Shown: positions 26,657 through 35,403 of the stretch, piece after piece | How positions within the stretch are numbered: position 1 is the first letter of the stretch | Layout: the number at the start of each line of letters is the position of its first letter | From: Methanoregula sp. | Lineage (GTDB): Archaea; Halobacteriota; Methanomicrobia; Methanomicrobiales; Methanospirillaceae | Assembly: GCA_041645435.1 (NCBI GenBank) | Contig: JBAZQB010000001.1 | Coordinates: forward strand, 124,001 to 188,000 | Direction: 5' to 3' | Length of the DNA stretch: 64,000 nucleotides | Notes under the pieces: model-generated | What the model saw: only the letters and a program-made list of their open reading frames with translations | The model's database searches: none | What the model was told of the DNA's origin: nothing | Translations under genes and position numbers: made by a program

Positions 26657-29251
26657 TCACACTTTCGCAATCGTCAGGATCACATCGCCGACCGTGATCA
26701 CATCAACCTGTGCGCCTTCCTCCATGTAGGAATATTTTGGCGTAAACGCATTATCCGGAACTGCGGTTTCCGTTCCTTCCAACATAATCGTTTTTGGTGG
26801 GTTTGCCAGTTGTTCCGGTGAGAGCGCCTTGATTGCGGCCATGAAAGCCTGTGCCTGTTTGCGGAATGTGGGGCCCACAACCGAGCGGTTGAAGTCGATA
26901 TCCGTAATTACCCGGTCGAGTTTCGCAGCATCCGTGCGCCAGTGGACATCGGCATTGAGCGTACGGCCGGTATCGCCCTCGTCATTGACCGTGTGGGGTG
27001 CGTAGATGGTGACCTTCCCGAGCGGCGCGTTGAGGGCAAGGCCGGCGTCGTGCTTGTACTTGCGCACTTCGGCCACGACCTGTACGAGCAGGTTGCCCTC
27101 CATACGGGCTGCATCATCATCGTAGGTGAATGCCACCCACGGCTGCTTGTGTACGCTCTTGCCGGGACTGAGGTGCGAGTAGCACTCCTCGGCAAAGTAC
27201 GGGGTGAACGGTGCGAGCAGGCGGCAGAGCGCATCGAATGCGGTGTGCAGGGCAAGGCACGCGCCTTTTCTTGATTCGTCACTCTTGTACAGCCGTCCCT
27301 TGACCAGCTCGATATAGTTGTCCGCCAGCACTTCCCATGCAAACTCGCGGATGGCCTTGAGGGCGACGTCAAACTGGTAGGCTTCCAGTGCAGCGCTTAC
27401 CTCCTCAACCGTATCCGAGAGCCGGACGAGCAGCCAGCGGTCTGCGAGCGCGGTGATCTGTGCATCCGGATCAAAACCCTCTTTCTCCAACTGGATGAGG
27501 GCAAATTTCGTGATGTTCCACATTTTGGTCTGGAACCGCGAGGCCGCAACCACATCGTTCCAGTTGAACATGATGTCCGAACCCGTTGCCGCTCCCATAG
27601 CCCCCCACTGGCGGAGGGCATCGGCACCGTACTTCACGAGGATCTCTTCCGGCACGATAATATTGCCCCGGCTCTTACTCATCTTAAAGCCGTCTTCGCC
27701 GAGCACCATACCATTGACCAGGATTTCGTTCCAAGGTTTCTGTCCGGTGAGGGCTACCGACCGGAGGATCGTATAGAACGCCCAAGTGCGGATGATATCG
27801 TGGCCCTGCGGCCGGATCTGTGCAGGGAAGAAGGGGGGTTTGCCGCTGCCATCCCAGCCGGTGACGTTCAGCACCGAGATGGATGAGTCCATCCAGGTAT
27901 CGAGCACATCCACTTCCCCGGCAAAATCCGTGCTCCCGCACTTCTTGCAGGGATGCTTCGGGGCGACCTGCGTGGGGTCAACGGGCAGGTCCTTGTCCTC
28001 CGGGACCGTCATCTCGCCACATTTCTTACAGAACCAGACCGGGATCGGGGTGGCAAAGATTCGCTGCCGGGATATGCACCAGTCCCACTCCATCTGCTCC
28101 ACCCAGTTCTCCATACGAAGGAGCATGTGTTCTGGGAACCATGTGATCTGGTGGGCTGCGTCCGCAATTTCTTTGGGCTTGATCTTCACAAACCACTGGC
28201 GTTCTGACAGGATCTCGATCGGCGTCTTGCATCGCCAGCAGGTACCCACGCGCTGGGCAAGGTTCTCCTGCCATTTTAAGATATCCTGTGCCTTCATTTC
28301 GGCAAGGATCGCGGCCCGGCATTCGGTGGTATTGAGGCCCTTGTATTTGCCGGCAATCTCCGTCATCCGGCCCTGGCGATCGATCGCTTTTCTCAGGGCA
28401 AGGTTGTGCTGTTTCCACCAGTGGACATCCTGCTTGTCCCCAAAGGTACAGATCATAACGGCCCCGGACCCAAATGCGGGATCAACTGCCTCGTCCAGCA
28501 CCACCGGCACATCGTGACCGAAGAGCGGGACTTTCATGGTCCTGCCTTTCAGCTCGCGGTAGCGCTCATCCTCCGGGTGAACCGCGATGGCGACACAGGC
28601 TGCCAGCAGTTCCGGCCGGGTGGTAGCGATCTCCACGCCATCGAAATCGAAATAATTGAGCTGGGTCTCCCGGTCTTCATAGGCAACTTCGGCAAATGCA
28701 ATCGCCGTCTCGCACCGGGTGCAGTAGTTCACCGGGTGTTCGCTCTGGTAGATGTAGCCGGAAGAGAGCATGCGCAGGAACGAGAGCTGGGTCTTGCCGT
28801 AATATTTCGGTTGCATCGTGACGTACTCGTTTGACCAGTCAGTCGAGAATGCCATCTTTCTGAGGGTGATGCGCATCAGGCCGATGTTCTTTTCCGTGAG
28901 CTCGCGGCACATCCGCCGGAACTCTTCGCGGGAGACATCGTTTTTCGTGATGTGGTTGAGTTCCTCGACTTTCACTTCGGTCGGGAGCCCGTGGCAGTCC
29001 CATCCCTGCGGGAACATCACGTTGAACCCCTTCATCCGCTTGTAGCGGGCGAAGAAGTCGATGTAGCACCAGTTCAGTGCATTGCCGATATGGAAGTTGC
29101 CGGTAGGATACGGCGGGGGGGTGTCGATCACGAACTGCGGTTTTTTTGAATTCTTGTCAAAATAGTGATCTTCATCGCGCCAGATACTGCGCCAGCGCTC
29201 CTCCACCTCCGCAAAATCATAATTTTTTGGTAGATCCTGTGATGACGCCAT
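26657..29251 (-). CDS. valS: Valyl-tRNA synthetase
   Basis: 864 residues, typical archaeal size. Class I signatures: HIGH-type PYPTGNFHIGNALNW near residue 50 and KMSKS in DGFKMSKSRGN. The editing domain (FDGVEIATTRPELLAACVAIAVHPED) and zinc Cys pairs (CRWRCKTPIE-like CWRCKTP; CKKCGEM; CKKCGST) are present, and an anticodon-binding domain forms the C-terminus. It charges tRNA-Val. Its promoter faces the DUF92 gene across a 142-bp divergent gap. Confidence 0.97.
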   Translation of the reverse strand: MASSQDLPKNYDFAEVEERWRSIWRDEDHYFDKNSKKPQFVIDTPPPYPTGNFHIGNALNWCYIDFFARYKRMKGFNVMFPQGWDCHGLPTEVKVEELNHITKNDVSREEFRRMCRELTEKNIGLMRITLRKMAFSTDWSNEYVTMQPKYYGKTQLSFLRMLSSGYIYQSEHPVNYCTRCETAIAFAEVAYEDRETQLNYFDFDGVEIATTRPELLAACVAIAVHPEDERYRELKGRTMKVPLFGHDVPVVLDEAVDPAFGSGAVMICTFGDKQDVHWWKQHNLALRKAIDRQGRMTEIAGKYKGLNTTECRAAILAEMKAQDILKWQENLAQRVGTCWRCKTPIEILSERQWFVKIKPKEIADAAHQITWFPEHMLLRMENWVEQMEWDWCISRQRIFATPIPVWFCKKCGEMTVPEDKDLPVDPTQVAPKHPCKKCGSTDFAGEVDVLDTWMDSSISVLNVTGWDGSGKPPFFPAQIRPQGHDIIRTWAFYTILRSVALTGQKPWNEILVNGMVLGEDGFKMSKSRGNIIVPEEILVKYGADALRQWGAMGAATGSDIMFNWNDVVAASRFQTKMWNITKFALIQLEKEGFDPDAQITALADRWLLVRLSDTVEEVSAALEAYQFDVALKAIREFAWEVLADNYIELVKGRLYKSDESRKGACLALHTAFDALCRLLAPFTPYFAEECYSHLSPGKSVHKQPWVAFTYDDDAARMEGNLLVQVVAEVRKYKHDAGLALNAPLGKVTIYAPHTVNDEGDTGRTLNADVHWRTDAAKLDRVITDIDFNRSVVGPTFRKQAQAFMAAIKALSPEQLANPPKTIMLEGTETAVPDNAFTPKYSYMEEGAQVDVITVGDVILTIAKV

Positions 29252-29393
29252 TGACGCAGATGTTTGTCGTTGAAATAAAATATAGTAATCGGATTCAAAA
29301 GCGACGAACGGTAAAGTCCCCGCGCCTGCTTGAACAGATACCCTGCCTGTGCGATAAAGCTCTTTTTTTGTTTTAACAGCACATGATGTATAA

Positions 29394-30599
29394 ATGGCGC
29401 GACAAAGAGGCCTTGGATATGCAGCGGCAATTACCGGTGCAGCTATCCTGGTCGGACCCTATCTCAAGCCGGCATGGCTCATGGGACTGGTCGTTATCCT
29501 TTTCGCACTGATTCTGTGGCGTTTTTTCGATGCCAAATATCTCAGTTATGCCATGTGTGCTCTTGCTGCGCTCTATGGCGTTACGCTCCTTCCCTTCTTT
29601 GTCTTTGCCACCTCGCTTGCGATGATTGTGCTGGGGGAGCTCGTCTTCCAGACTGATGCAGACGATCTCAATACGTACCTGTATTATGTCATCTCGACTG
29701 CATGGGCGGGGGTTCTTGTCATGGCATACCTGAACGAGAGGGCTATCCTGACCGTTATCTTTGGTATCATCGCTGCGGTTCTCTTAAAGGTAATTCTGCT
29801 CAAGTACGAGGACTCGCTGATCCTTGAAGCAGTTGGGGTCGCGATGACGATGTGGCTGATCCAGGAGCTCAACTACCAGGTGAATCTCCAGCTGGTGGTT
29901 GCTGCGGTGATCGTCGGGTTCACGTTCGGTTACTTTGCCTTCCGTGCCAAAACCGCTGATCTCTCCGGGCTCTTCTCCGCTGCGCTCGTGGGCATTATCC
30001 TGCTTGTTTTTGCCGATGCCCGGTGGTTCATGATCATGCTCGCGTTTTTTATCCTCGGCTCGGTTGCTACCAAGTATAAGTTCGAGTATAAGAAGCGAAT
30101 CGGTGTTGAGCAGGGGCGTGGCGGGGCTCGGGGTTACCGTAATGTTTTTGCCAACGGGATCGTTGCCGCAGCAGCTGCAGTACTCTATGGTGTCTTCCAG
30201 GATCCGATCTTTATTGTCATGTATGTCGGTTGTGTGGCAACGGCAGCGGCGGATACCCTTGCAAGCGAGATCGGTGTCACCGGCGGAATTCCGTACATGA
30301 TCACGACGTTCAGAAAAGTACCCATTGGTACGAATGGCGGTGTAACGCTCGTGGGCGAATCGGTTGCCCTTTTCGGGGGTCTTGCAGTCTCGGTTGTTGC
30401 CTTCCTGTTAGGTGTAATTACCCTTCCCATGGTCGCGATCTGTACGTTTGCCGGTTTTATCGGCACGAATATCGACAGTCTTGCCGGGGCAACCTTTGAG
30501 AACCGGGGTATCTGGGGCAATGCAGGTACCAACCTGATTGCAACGATCGGCGGCGGACTGGTGGCAATGGGGCTTTTTTTTGCTCTTCACCTGAATTAA
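29394..30599 (+). CDS. DUF92 family membrane protein
   Basis: 401 residues, with about 10-12 membrane segments. The DUF92 signatures are in the C-terminal half: ADTLASEIGVTGG, TFRKVPIGTNGGVT, GTNIDSLAGATFENRG and WGNAGTNLIATIGGG. Plant and cyanobacterial members are phytyl-phosphate kinases, and archaeal ones are therefore candidates for isoprenoid-phosphate kinases in lipid synthesis; this is not proven here. The N-terminal half is an extra set of helices seen in archaeal members. Confidence 0.85.
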   Translation: MARQRGLGYAAAITGAAILVGPYLKPAWLMGLVVILFALILWRFFDAKYLSYAMCALAALYGVTLLPFFVFATSLAMIVLGELVFQTDADDLNTYLYYVISTAWAGVLVMAYLNERAILTVIFGIIAAVLLKVILLKYEDSLILEAVGVAMTMWLIQELNYQVNLQLVVAAVIVGFTFGYFAFRAKTADLSGLFSAALVGIILLVFADARWFMIMLAFFILGSVATKYKFEYKKRIGVEQGRGGARGYRNVFANGIVAAAAAVLYGVFQDPIFIVMYVGCVATAAADTLASEIGVTGGIPYMITTFRKVPIGTNGGVTLVGESVALFGGLAVSVVAFLLGVITLPMVAICTFAGFIGTNIDSLAGATFENRGIWGNAGTNLIATIGGGLVAMGLFFALHLN

Positions 30600-31106
30600 G
30601 AGAACCTACCTTTTTTCATGGATGTCGTTTGGAAATACCGTACTGCGGTCGGAAGCTGATGCGCCAGTTTTCCCTGTACGATAATGTTGCACGCATTGAC
30701 TTGATTACCAACATGAGAGCTGAAACCCCCATCCCCCAAAACATGATGAACACCGCCGCCCCAGGAGGGACGCCCCGCGGTGGTTTTGGTGACTAAATGC
30801 TACCCCCTCATTTGCCTCACCGTGCCTTAAGAGAAGCCCTGAGGCGGGGAACTCTTAAAATTGAATGTGTCATCGTTCTGGTGCGAACACGATCGGTTCA
30901 TGTCGATTTCTCCAGAGCCAGCAAAATCCTCATTCAGTTGTTCAGAATTTCCTGCAGAGCTGATGGCCGACTGCTGTGCCTTCCTCTCACAGAAGAATTT
31001 CGGCAATACCAACTTGCTTGAAAGGGTGAAATAAAAGAAAAAAAAGTTTTATTATGGCTGACCTGCCATATCCCCGGGAGAATTTCTCCTTTTTTAGTTC
31101 CCGGTT
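30600..31106. other. Intergenic region with a dispersed-repeat fragment
   Basis: About 500 bases between convergent genes. A frame at 30797-31021 exists but has no recognisable similarity, no ribosome binding site and no neighbour in operon, so I do not call it. The only structured part is the repeat at 30740-30795. Confidence 0.4.
30740..30795 (+). repeat. GC-rich dispersed repeat, partial copy 3
   Basis: Reads ATGATGAAC.CCGCCGCCCC, then GCCCCGCGGTGG and a stop, and matches the reverse complement of 12920-12968. As a reading frame both begin MMN.AA and continue to PR.G.G, but this copy stops after 17 codons. It carries only the half of copy 1 that copy 2 lacks. Confidence 0.5.
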
Positions 31107-31967
31107 TTAATATTTGTACCAGCGTCCCTTACTGTCATATTCACCGGTGATTTGCTGTTCGATTGGCACTGGACCCCGGGTAGACATTGTACCCTGAGTG
31201 AGCGAGCGGAAAAAACATGCCTTATAGGTTGAGAGGACAGGCAGGAGTACCAAAAAGCCTAAGAAGAGGCAGACTGCGGTTATCACCGCTCCGTCAGCCC
31301 CAATCATACCCATAAGCTGTTCGGGAGTAAATGCTGCAATCTGTGTCTCGTTAAAGCGCGTGAGCGGTTCGAGTTTGTCATAGAGTGCTGCTTCCCAGAT
31401 AAGCATGAGTGAGAACGTAATTACGACGAACACTGCAGCAGATATTACATAGAACTTAAGCACCCGTGCGGATTGTGTGGTCACCAGTTCGATACTGCGC
31501 TTTATAGCGTCAAAGATCCGCAGGTTTTCGAAAACTGCTGCTGTATCGAAGAAGACCGTGAGGAATGCTACCGGAATAAGGATGAAGATGGAAAATATCC
31601 CTACGAACTCCGGGTTCGCCGGGACGCCCCCAAACGAGAGGGTGATCACGACAAGGGCAATGAGAATGAGTGCGCAGAAGATGATCACCAGCAGGGGCAG
31701 CAGTACCCGGAAGAAATACTGAATCCCCCCTTTGAAGAGTTCACGGATACCGCCGTTCCCGTTCCGGATCACCGCATAACTCCCGGCAAGGAAAAAGATC
31801 GCGATGAATGAAAAGATCAGGATCAGGCGACTGGCAACGAAGATGCCCTGTGTATTGGATATCATCCAGAGCACTGCAGCCAGTATACCTGCCACCAGTC
31901 CCGGCACCCAGAGTACCGGGATGGTCCTGAGCAGGCCGAGAGCTTCTTTGAGTTCAGTTAAAACCAT
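31107..31967 (-). CDS. Multi-pass membrane protein
   Basis: 286 residues with about six hydrophobic segments, e.g. VPGLVAGILAAVLWM, LILIFSFIAIFFLAGSYAVI, LLPLLVIIFCALILIALVV and VFLGFLVLLPVLSTYKACF-like. The pattern IFDAIKRSIELV in the middle recalls archaeal membrane proteins of the DUF7847/GDPD-membrane-domain type. No catalytic motif. It follows the pyruvate-kinase-like gene by 2 bases and is likely in the same operon. Function unknown. Confidence 0.7.
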   Translation of the reverse strand: MVLTELKEALGLLRTIPVLWVPGLVAGILAAVLWMISNTQGIFVASRLILIFSFIAIFFLAGSYAVIRNGNGGIRELFKGGIQYFFRVLLPLLVIIFCALILIALVVITLSFGGVPANPEFVGIFSIFILIPVAFLTVFFDTAAVFENLRIFDAIKRSIELVTTQSARVLKFYVISAAVFVVITFSLMLIWEAALYDKLEPLTRFNETQIAAFTPEQLMGMIGADGAVITAVCLFLGFLVLLPVLSTYKACFFRSLTQGTMSTRGPVPIEQQITGEYDSKGRWYKY

Positions 31968-31969
31968 GA

Positions 31970-32560
31970 TTAACGGTTCCTCGGCATTGCAACGATCTCG
32001 CGCACCTGGAGATCGAAGAAGTTTGATGTGTGCGCGGGCCTGATTACGCAGACAGTATCCGCGCCGCTCATAGTGCCCCCGACCGCGATGACTTCATCGC
32101 TGATACCGATAGCCCCCTGGTCAGCGGCAATAAGTACGCATTCGACTGCAACCTTGAGCCCGACGGCGACCGTGCGCCGGAGGGATTCAGCGATCGCATC
32201 GGACCGCGATCCGCCGCCAATCTTGGGTGAACGGGAGAGTGCACGCTCCAGTCCTGAGAGCGCGTGCGTGCCGGTCACAATATTCACACCCTGCCCGCGC
32301 AGCCGCTCCGCGATTTCCCTGGAGAACTCCCACTCGCCGGGTTTTACAAATCCCATGACATGCGAGACGACAACCAGGTTGAGTCCCGAACCTTTCATTG
32401 CAGCAAAGAACTTGTCTGCAGTTGAGCCGGATGTGCTTGCGACAACGATTGTTTTAATGTTGAGTTCCTTTGCGCGCCCGATGGCAAACCGGGCTGCATC
32501 GGCGGTGTTTGCATCCCCCGGCTTTTCGAAATACCAGATATTTTTCTGCGTGAACGTCAT
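31970..32560 (-). CDS. Pyruvate kinase C-terminal domain-like protein
   Basis: 196 residues. It corresponds to the alpha/beta C-terminal domain of pyruvate kinase without the catalytic barrel: IWYFEKPGDANTADAARFAI, IKTIVVASTSGSTADKFF, LVVVSHVMGFVKPGEWEF and VNIVTGTHALSGLERALS. Stand-alone proteins of this type are conserved in methanogens; the function is unknown and a role as a sugar-phosphate or metabolite sensor is a guess. Upstream, TTAATAAAAGG about 25 bases before the start is a plausible TATA box for a leaderless mRNA. Confidence 0.85.
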   Translation of the reverse strand: MTFTQKNIWYFEKPGDANTADAARFAIGRAKELNIKTIVVASTSGSTADKFFAAMKGSGLNLVVVSHVMGFVKPGEWEFSREIAERLRGQGVNIVTGTHALSGLERALSRSPKIGGGSRSDAIAESLRRTVAVGLKVAVECVLIAADQGAIGISDEVIAVGGTMSGADTVCVIRPAHTSNFFDLQVREIVAMPRNR

Positions 32561-32659
32561 AAGTACCTTTTATTAAGCCGGGATGGAAAAACTTTGTCAG
32601 TTTCTTCCCAGACCCAGAAATGATGGTTATGAGATAAAATATTCATTGAGGAACCAGAT

Positions 32660-33829
32660 ATGATTACCCTAGCGCTTGCAGGAAAACCTAACTGCGGAAA
32701 ATCCACTTTTTTTAAGGCCGCGACCATGGCAAACGTTGAGATTGCCAACTACCCCTTTACGACCATCAACCCGAACTTTGGTGTCGGGTATGTGCGTACA
32801 AAGTGCCCGTGTCATGACCTCAAACTCACCTGCACGCACTGCGTGGACGGCAACCGGTTTGTGGCCGTGAACCTGATCGATGTAGCCGGTCTCGTGCCCG
32901 ATGCCCACAAGGGCAAGGGGCTGGGCAACCAGTTCCTCGATAATCTCCGCCAGGCAGATGCAATCCTCCATATGATCGATGCCAGCGGCGGCACCGACAG
33001 CGAAGGCAACCCGGTGGGCGCGGGAAACCATGACCCGGAAGAGGATATCAAGTTCCTCATCTACGAAATGACGATGTGGGTGCACGGGATCCTTGACAAG
33101 CACTGGACGCGGATCAGCCGGCAGTCGCAGGGCAAGGGCGCGGCTATCGAGGCGGGAATAGCAGAGACCTTCACCGGCCTTGGCATCACCATGGAAGATG
33201 TGCGCGATATCGAACTGGAGCTCAAGATCGACCTGATCCACGCATCGATCGATGATCTCATTCCCCTGTGTGCCGAGATCGTGAAAATCTCAAAACCCAT
33301 GCTCGTCATCGGCAACAAGATCGATGAGACCCCCGAGGCGCTGCGCACGAAACTCGCGGCAGCCAAGGTTGCGTTTGTGAGCGCGGCCTCCGAGCTTGCC
33401 CTCCGCAATGCGGCAGGAGCGCACATGATCCAGTACCTGCCGGGCGATGAGGAATTCAGGATTGCCAACGAAGGTTCGCTGACCGCACCCCAGAAAGCCG
33501 GGCTTGCAAAGATCGCTGCCCTGATGAAGCAGAACCATGGCACGGGTGTCCAGCAGGCGATCAACCGTGCAGTCTACGAGTTGCTCGATATGATCGTTGT
33601 GTACCCGGTCGAGGATGAGAACCACTTCTGCAACAAGCAGGGCGATGTGCTGCCCGATGCGTTCCTGATGAAGAAGGGCTCAACACCTCACGATCTCGCG
33701 TTCCAGGTGCACACGGATATCGGCAAGGGTTTCCTGTACGCAGTGGACGCCCGGACCAAGATGCGCATCAAGGAAAACCACGTACTCAAGGATGGCGACA
33801 TCATCAAGATCGTGAGTGCGGCCAAGTAA
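32660..33829 (+). CDS. ychF: YchF/Obg-type GTPase with TGS domain
   Basis: 389 residues. G1 GKPNCGKST at 8-16, G2-like NYPFTTINPNFG, G3 DVAGLVPDAH, NKxD in GNKIDETPEALR, and a C-terminal TGS domain (DVLPDAFLMKKGSTPHDLAFQVHTDIG; VLKDGDIIKIV). It carries an inserted Cys set (CPCHDLKLTCTHC) that is common in archaeal members. The family binds ribosomes and hydrolyses ATP or GTP. Divergent from the pyruvate-kinase-like gene. Confidence 0.92.
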   Translation: MITLALAGKPNCGKSTFFKAATMANVEIANYPFTTINPNFGVGYVRTKCPCHDLKLTCTHCVDGNRFVAVNLIDVAGLVPDAHKGKGLGNQFLDNLRQADAILHMIDASGGTDSEGNPVGAGNHDPEEDIKFLIYEMTMWVHGILDKHWTRISRQSQGKGAAIEAGIAETFTGLGITMEDVRDIELELKIDLIHASIDDLIPLCAEIVKISKPMLVIGNKIDETPEALRTKLAAAKVAFVSAASELALRNAAGAHMIQYLPGDEEFRIANEGSLTAPQKAGLAKIAALMKQNHGTGVQQAINRAVYELLDMIVVYPVEDENHFCNKQGDVLPDAFLMKKGSTPHDLAFQVHTDIGKGFLYAVDARTKMRIKENHVLKDGDIIKIVSAAK

Positions 33830-33835
33830 GAAATC

Positions 33836-33841
33836 TTTTTT
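33836..33841 (+). terminator. Poly-T terminator after ychF
   Basis: Six T residues seven bases after the stop codon, consistent with archaeal U-rich termination. Confidence 0.35.
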
Positions 33842-33971
33842 CTGTCTGGCTGAAGTACCGGAATAGTAATCCGTTGGTAAATTATCACAGAGGACCTGGC
33901 CGGATCCTGCCCTAGCCTCTAGAATATTTTGAGCCTGGAATCTGGGTATATCACGTACAAATCTTTATTCT

Positions 33972-33996
33972 TGTATACTGCTGTATACTGTAGTAT
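33972..33996 (+). promoter_or_regulatory. Tandem operator/TATA of toxin-antitoxin operon
   Basis: TGTATACTG occurs twice in direct tandem (33972-33980 and 33982-33990), followed by TAGTATATG that merges into the start codon. Each half contains the palindrome GTATAC. The TATA function and an autorepression operator probably coincide; the short distance to ATG 33997 implies a leaderless transcript. Confidence 0.55.
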
Positions 33997-34257
33997 ATGG
34001 CTGAGGTTACAACGGTCAGGATGCGGGCTGAGACCAAGGCCCTCCTTGACGATCTGAAATTGTTTCCCCGGGAAACGTACGATGATGTAGTCCGGCGGTT
34101 AGCTGAATCTGCTTATGATGACGAGCCTCTGACCCCCGAAGAGATTGAAGCGATTAAAGAGAGTGACGAGGATATCAAAGCCGGACGGGTCCGGTCCCTC
34201 AGGGATGTTATGAAAGACCTGGGTGATGACAAAGTGATCAAGGCCCGGAAGCGGTGA
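33997..34257 (+). CDS. RelB-like antitoxin
   Basis: 86 residues. The N-terminus (TTVRMRAETKALLDDLKLFPRETYDDVVRRLAE) is a ribbon-helix-helix-like DNA-binding part, and the acidic C-terminal half (PEEIEAIKESDEDIKAGRVRSLRDV) is the toxin-binding tail. Four bases separate it from the RelE-type toxin gene. It would neutralise the toxin and repress the operon through the repeats just upstream. Confidence 0.85.
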   Translation: MAEVTTVRMRAETKALLDDLKLFPRETYDDVVRRLAESAYDDEPLTPEEIEAIKESDEDIKAGRVRSLRDVMKDLGDDKVIKARKR

Positions 34258-34261
34258 AGTC

Positions 34262-34528
34262 TTGTACCGGATTTTTCTAACCCGCCGGGCAGAGAAAGAC
34301 CTTGCTGCTATCCCTCAGGAACACCGTATCAGGATCGAAAATGCCCTTGAGCGGTTTGCAGCCAGCCCGGACCAGCGGCATGATATCGTGAAGGTTAAGG
34401 ACAGCCCCAAGACTGTACCGCGTTACCGGCTCCGGATTGGAGAATATCGGGCCACTTTTTACATGCACCATGATGTGCTGATCATCGAAATTCTCGCTGT
34501 AGGGAAGAAAAAGAATTTCTCATATTAA
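34262..34528 (+). CDS. RelE-type toxin
   Basis: 88 residues with the RelE/ParE fold pattern: YRIFLTRRAEKDLAAIPQEH, then VPRYRLRIGEYRATFYMH and LIIEILAVGKKKNFSY. RelE-type toxins cut mRNA in the ribosome. The start is TTG at 34262, with AGCGGTGAAG upstream acting as ribosome binding site inside the end of the antitoxin gene; the rare start may keep toxin levels low. Terminal basic residues are retained, so it looks intact. Confidence 0.86.
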   Translation: MYRIFLTRRAEKDLAAIPQEHRIRIENALERFAASPDQRHDIVKVKDSPKTVPRYRLRIGEYRATFYMHHDVLIIEILAVGKKKNFSY

Positions 34529-34739
34529 TTTCACTGCCTTGCGAGTACCGTGTCACGTTGAATCTCTATTGCCGACCACTCCGGACCTGCAGGCCAGGTA
34601 ACGCTGCGGCGCAGTATCCCCTCCCGCCCGTCAGAGTATGACGGGTGTCATACAATTGTCTGACAATCCAGCCGCACATTGCAAAAAGAGCGGCAAAAAT
34701 CCCCCTTTTTTGGCATAAAAGGGCATTTTGCCCGCAAGC
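34529..34739. other. Intergenic region downstream of toxin gene
   Basis: No gene. It contains an inverted GC motif (CTGCGGCGCAG near 34601) and repeated AAAAA/CCCCC/TTTTTT runs at 34683-34722. It leads into a clear TATA box. Confidence 0.4.
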
Positions 34740-34748
34740 CTTATATAA
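34740..34748 (+). promoter_or_regulatory. TATA box for the gene at 34803
   Basis: CTTATATAA is a near-ideal archaeal TATA box. It lies 55 bases before the start, leaving a leader of about 30 bases with a strong ribosome binding site GGAGGTGA at 34790-34797. Confidence 0.65.
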
Positions 34749-34802
34749 TGAAAATTCGAACAGGAGAATTACCTAGAAAGAAACAGGCAGGAGGTGAAGT
34801 TC

Positions 34803-35123
34803 ATGAGTGGAGAAATATACCAGGCACAGGTGATTCGGAATTTCTTTGAGTGTATCACGGGAACCGACCGGAACCTGACCCGCATCTACATGTGCGTAAT
34901 GAGTCTTGCAAAACTCCGCATGGAATCTCCTGAGAAGATGTCGGCCCTTGTCGACCAGCTCAGGAAGAGCAAGATGCAGAAGGAGTTGTCCGTTGACATC
35001 CTCGATTACATGTGCGATGCAGCGAACCAGATCGAACTCAGCATGGTCCAGACTGCATTCGGTGTCAAGGATATCCGTGAAGTTGCTCAGGACTTCAGCG
35101 GTATCAGCATGGACAGTTTATAA
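34803..35123 (+). CDS. Small helical protein, strongly expressed gene layout
   Basis: 106 residues from ATG 34803, chosen because GGAGGTGA ends five bases before it. The sequence is helical (QAQVIRNFFECITGTDRNLTRIYMCVMSLAKLRM; KMSALVDQLRKSK; LDYMCDAANQIELSM), with three Cys and no signal peptide. No family recognised. The ideal TATA box, strong ribosome binding site and poly-T at 35127 suggest a well-expressed single gene. Confidence 0.8.
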   Translation: MSGEIYQAQVIRNFFECITGTDRNLTRIYMCVMSLAKLRMESPEKMSALVDQLRKSKMQKELSVDILDYMCDAANQIELSMVQTAFGVKDIREVAQDFSGISMDSL

Positions 35124-35126
35124 TTC

Positions 35127-35133
35127 TTTTTTT
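35127..35133 (+). terminator. Poly-T terminator
   Basis: Seven T three bases after the stop of the small helical protein gene. Confidence 0.4.
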
Positions 35134-35179
35134 CAAGTGAAATTGTTTTAAGACATGAGTGACTACGTGAGTCGGCGCC

Positions 35180-35243
35180 CGCCCCCCTCTGCGAAAATGC
35201 CCCCTCATGATAAGCGCTAAAACCGGTTTGCGGGATTGCATGA
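35180..35243 (+). repeat. 64-bp direct repeat, left copy
   Basis: Matches 37203-37266 in the same orientation with three differences. It contains the 10-bp palindrome AAACCGGTTT and the motif CCCCCTCATGATAAGCGC. The two copies enclose the membrane histidine kinase gene. Confidence 0.85.
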
Positions 35244-35403
35244 TGGAAGGAAGACTATGCGGTTTCTGGAGGGAGTGTCAGCATTTTTTCCAGGAACCCC
35301 CAGCGAATACTCCGAAGTACGCAGAGAATGATCGTTCTTTATCCTGCGTCCCTTTTTTATAGAGTCTGCCATCCCCTGGTAAGCGGATTAACAACAGACC
35401 TGA

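Noticed and set aside
30797..31021. Small protein gene on the plus strand
   Set aside because: No recognisable similarity, no ribosome binding site, and an equally long open frame on the other strand.
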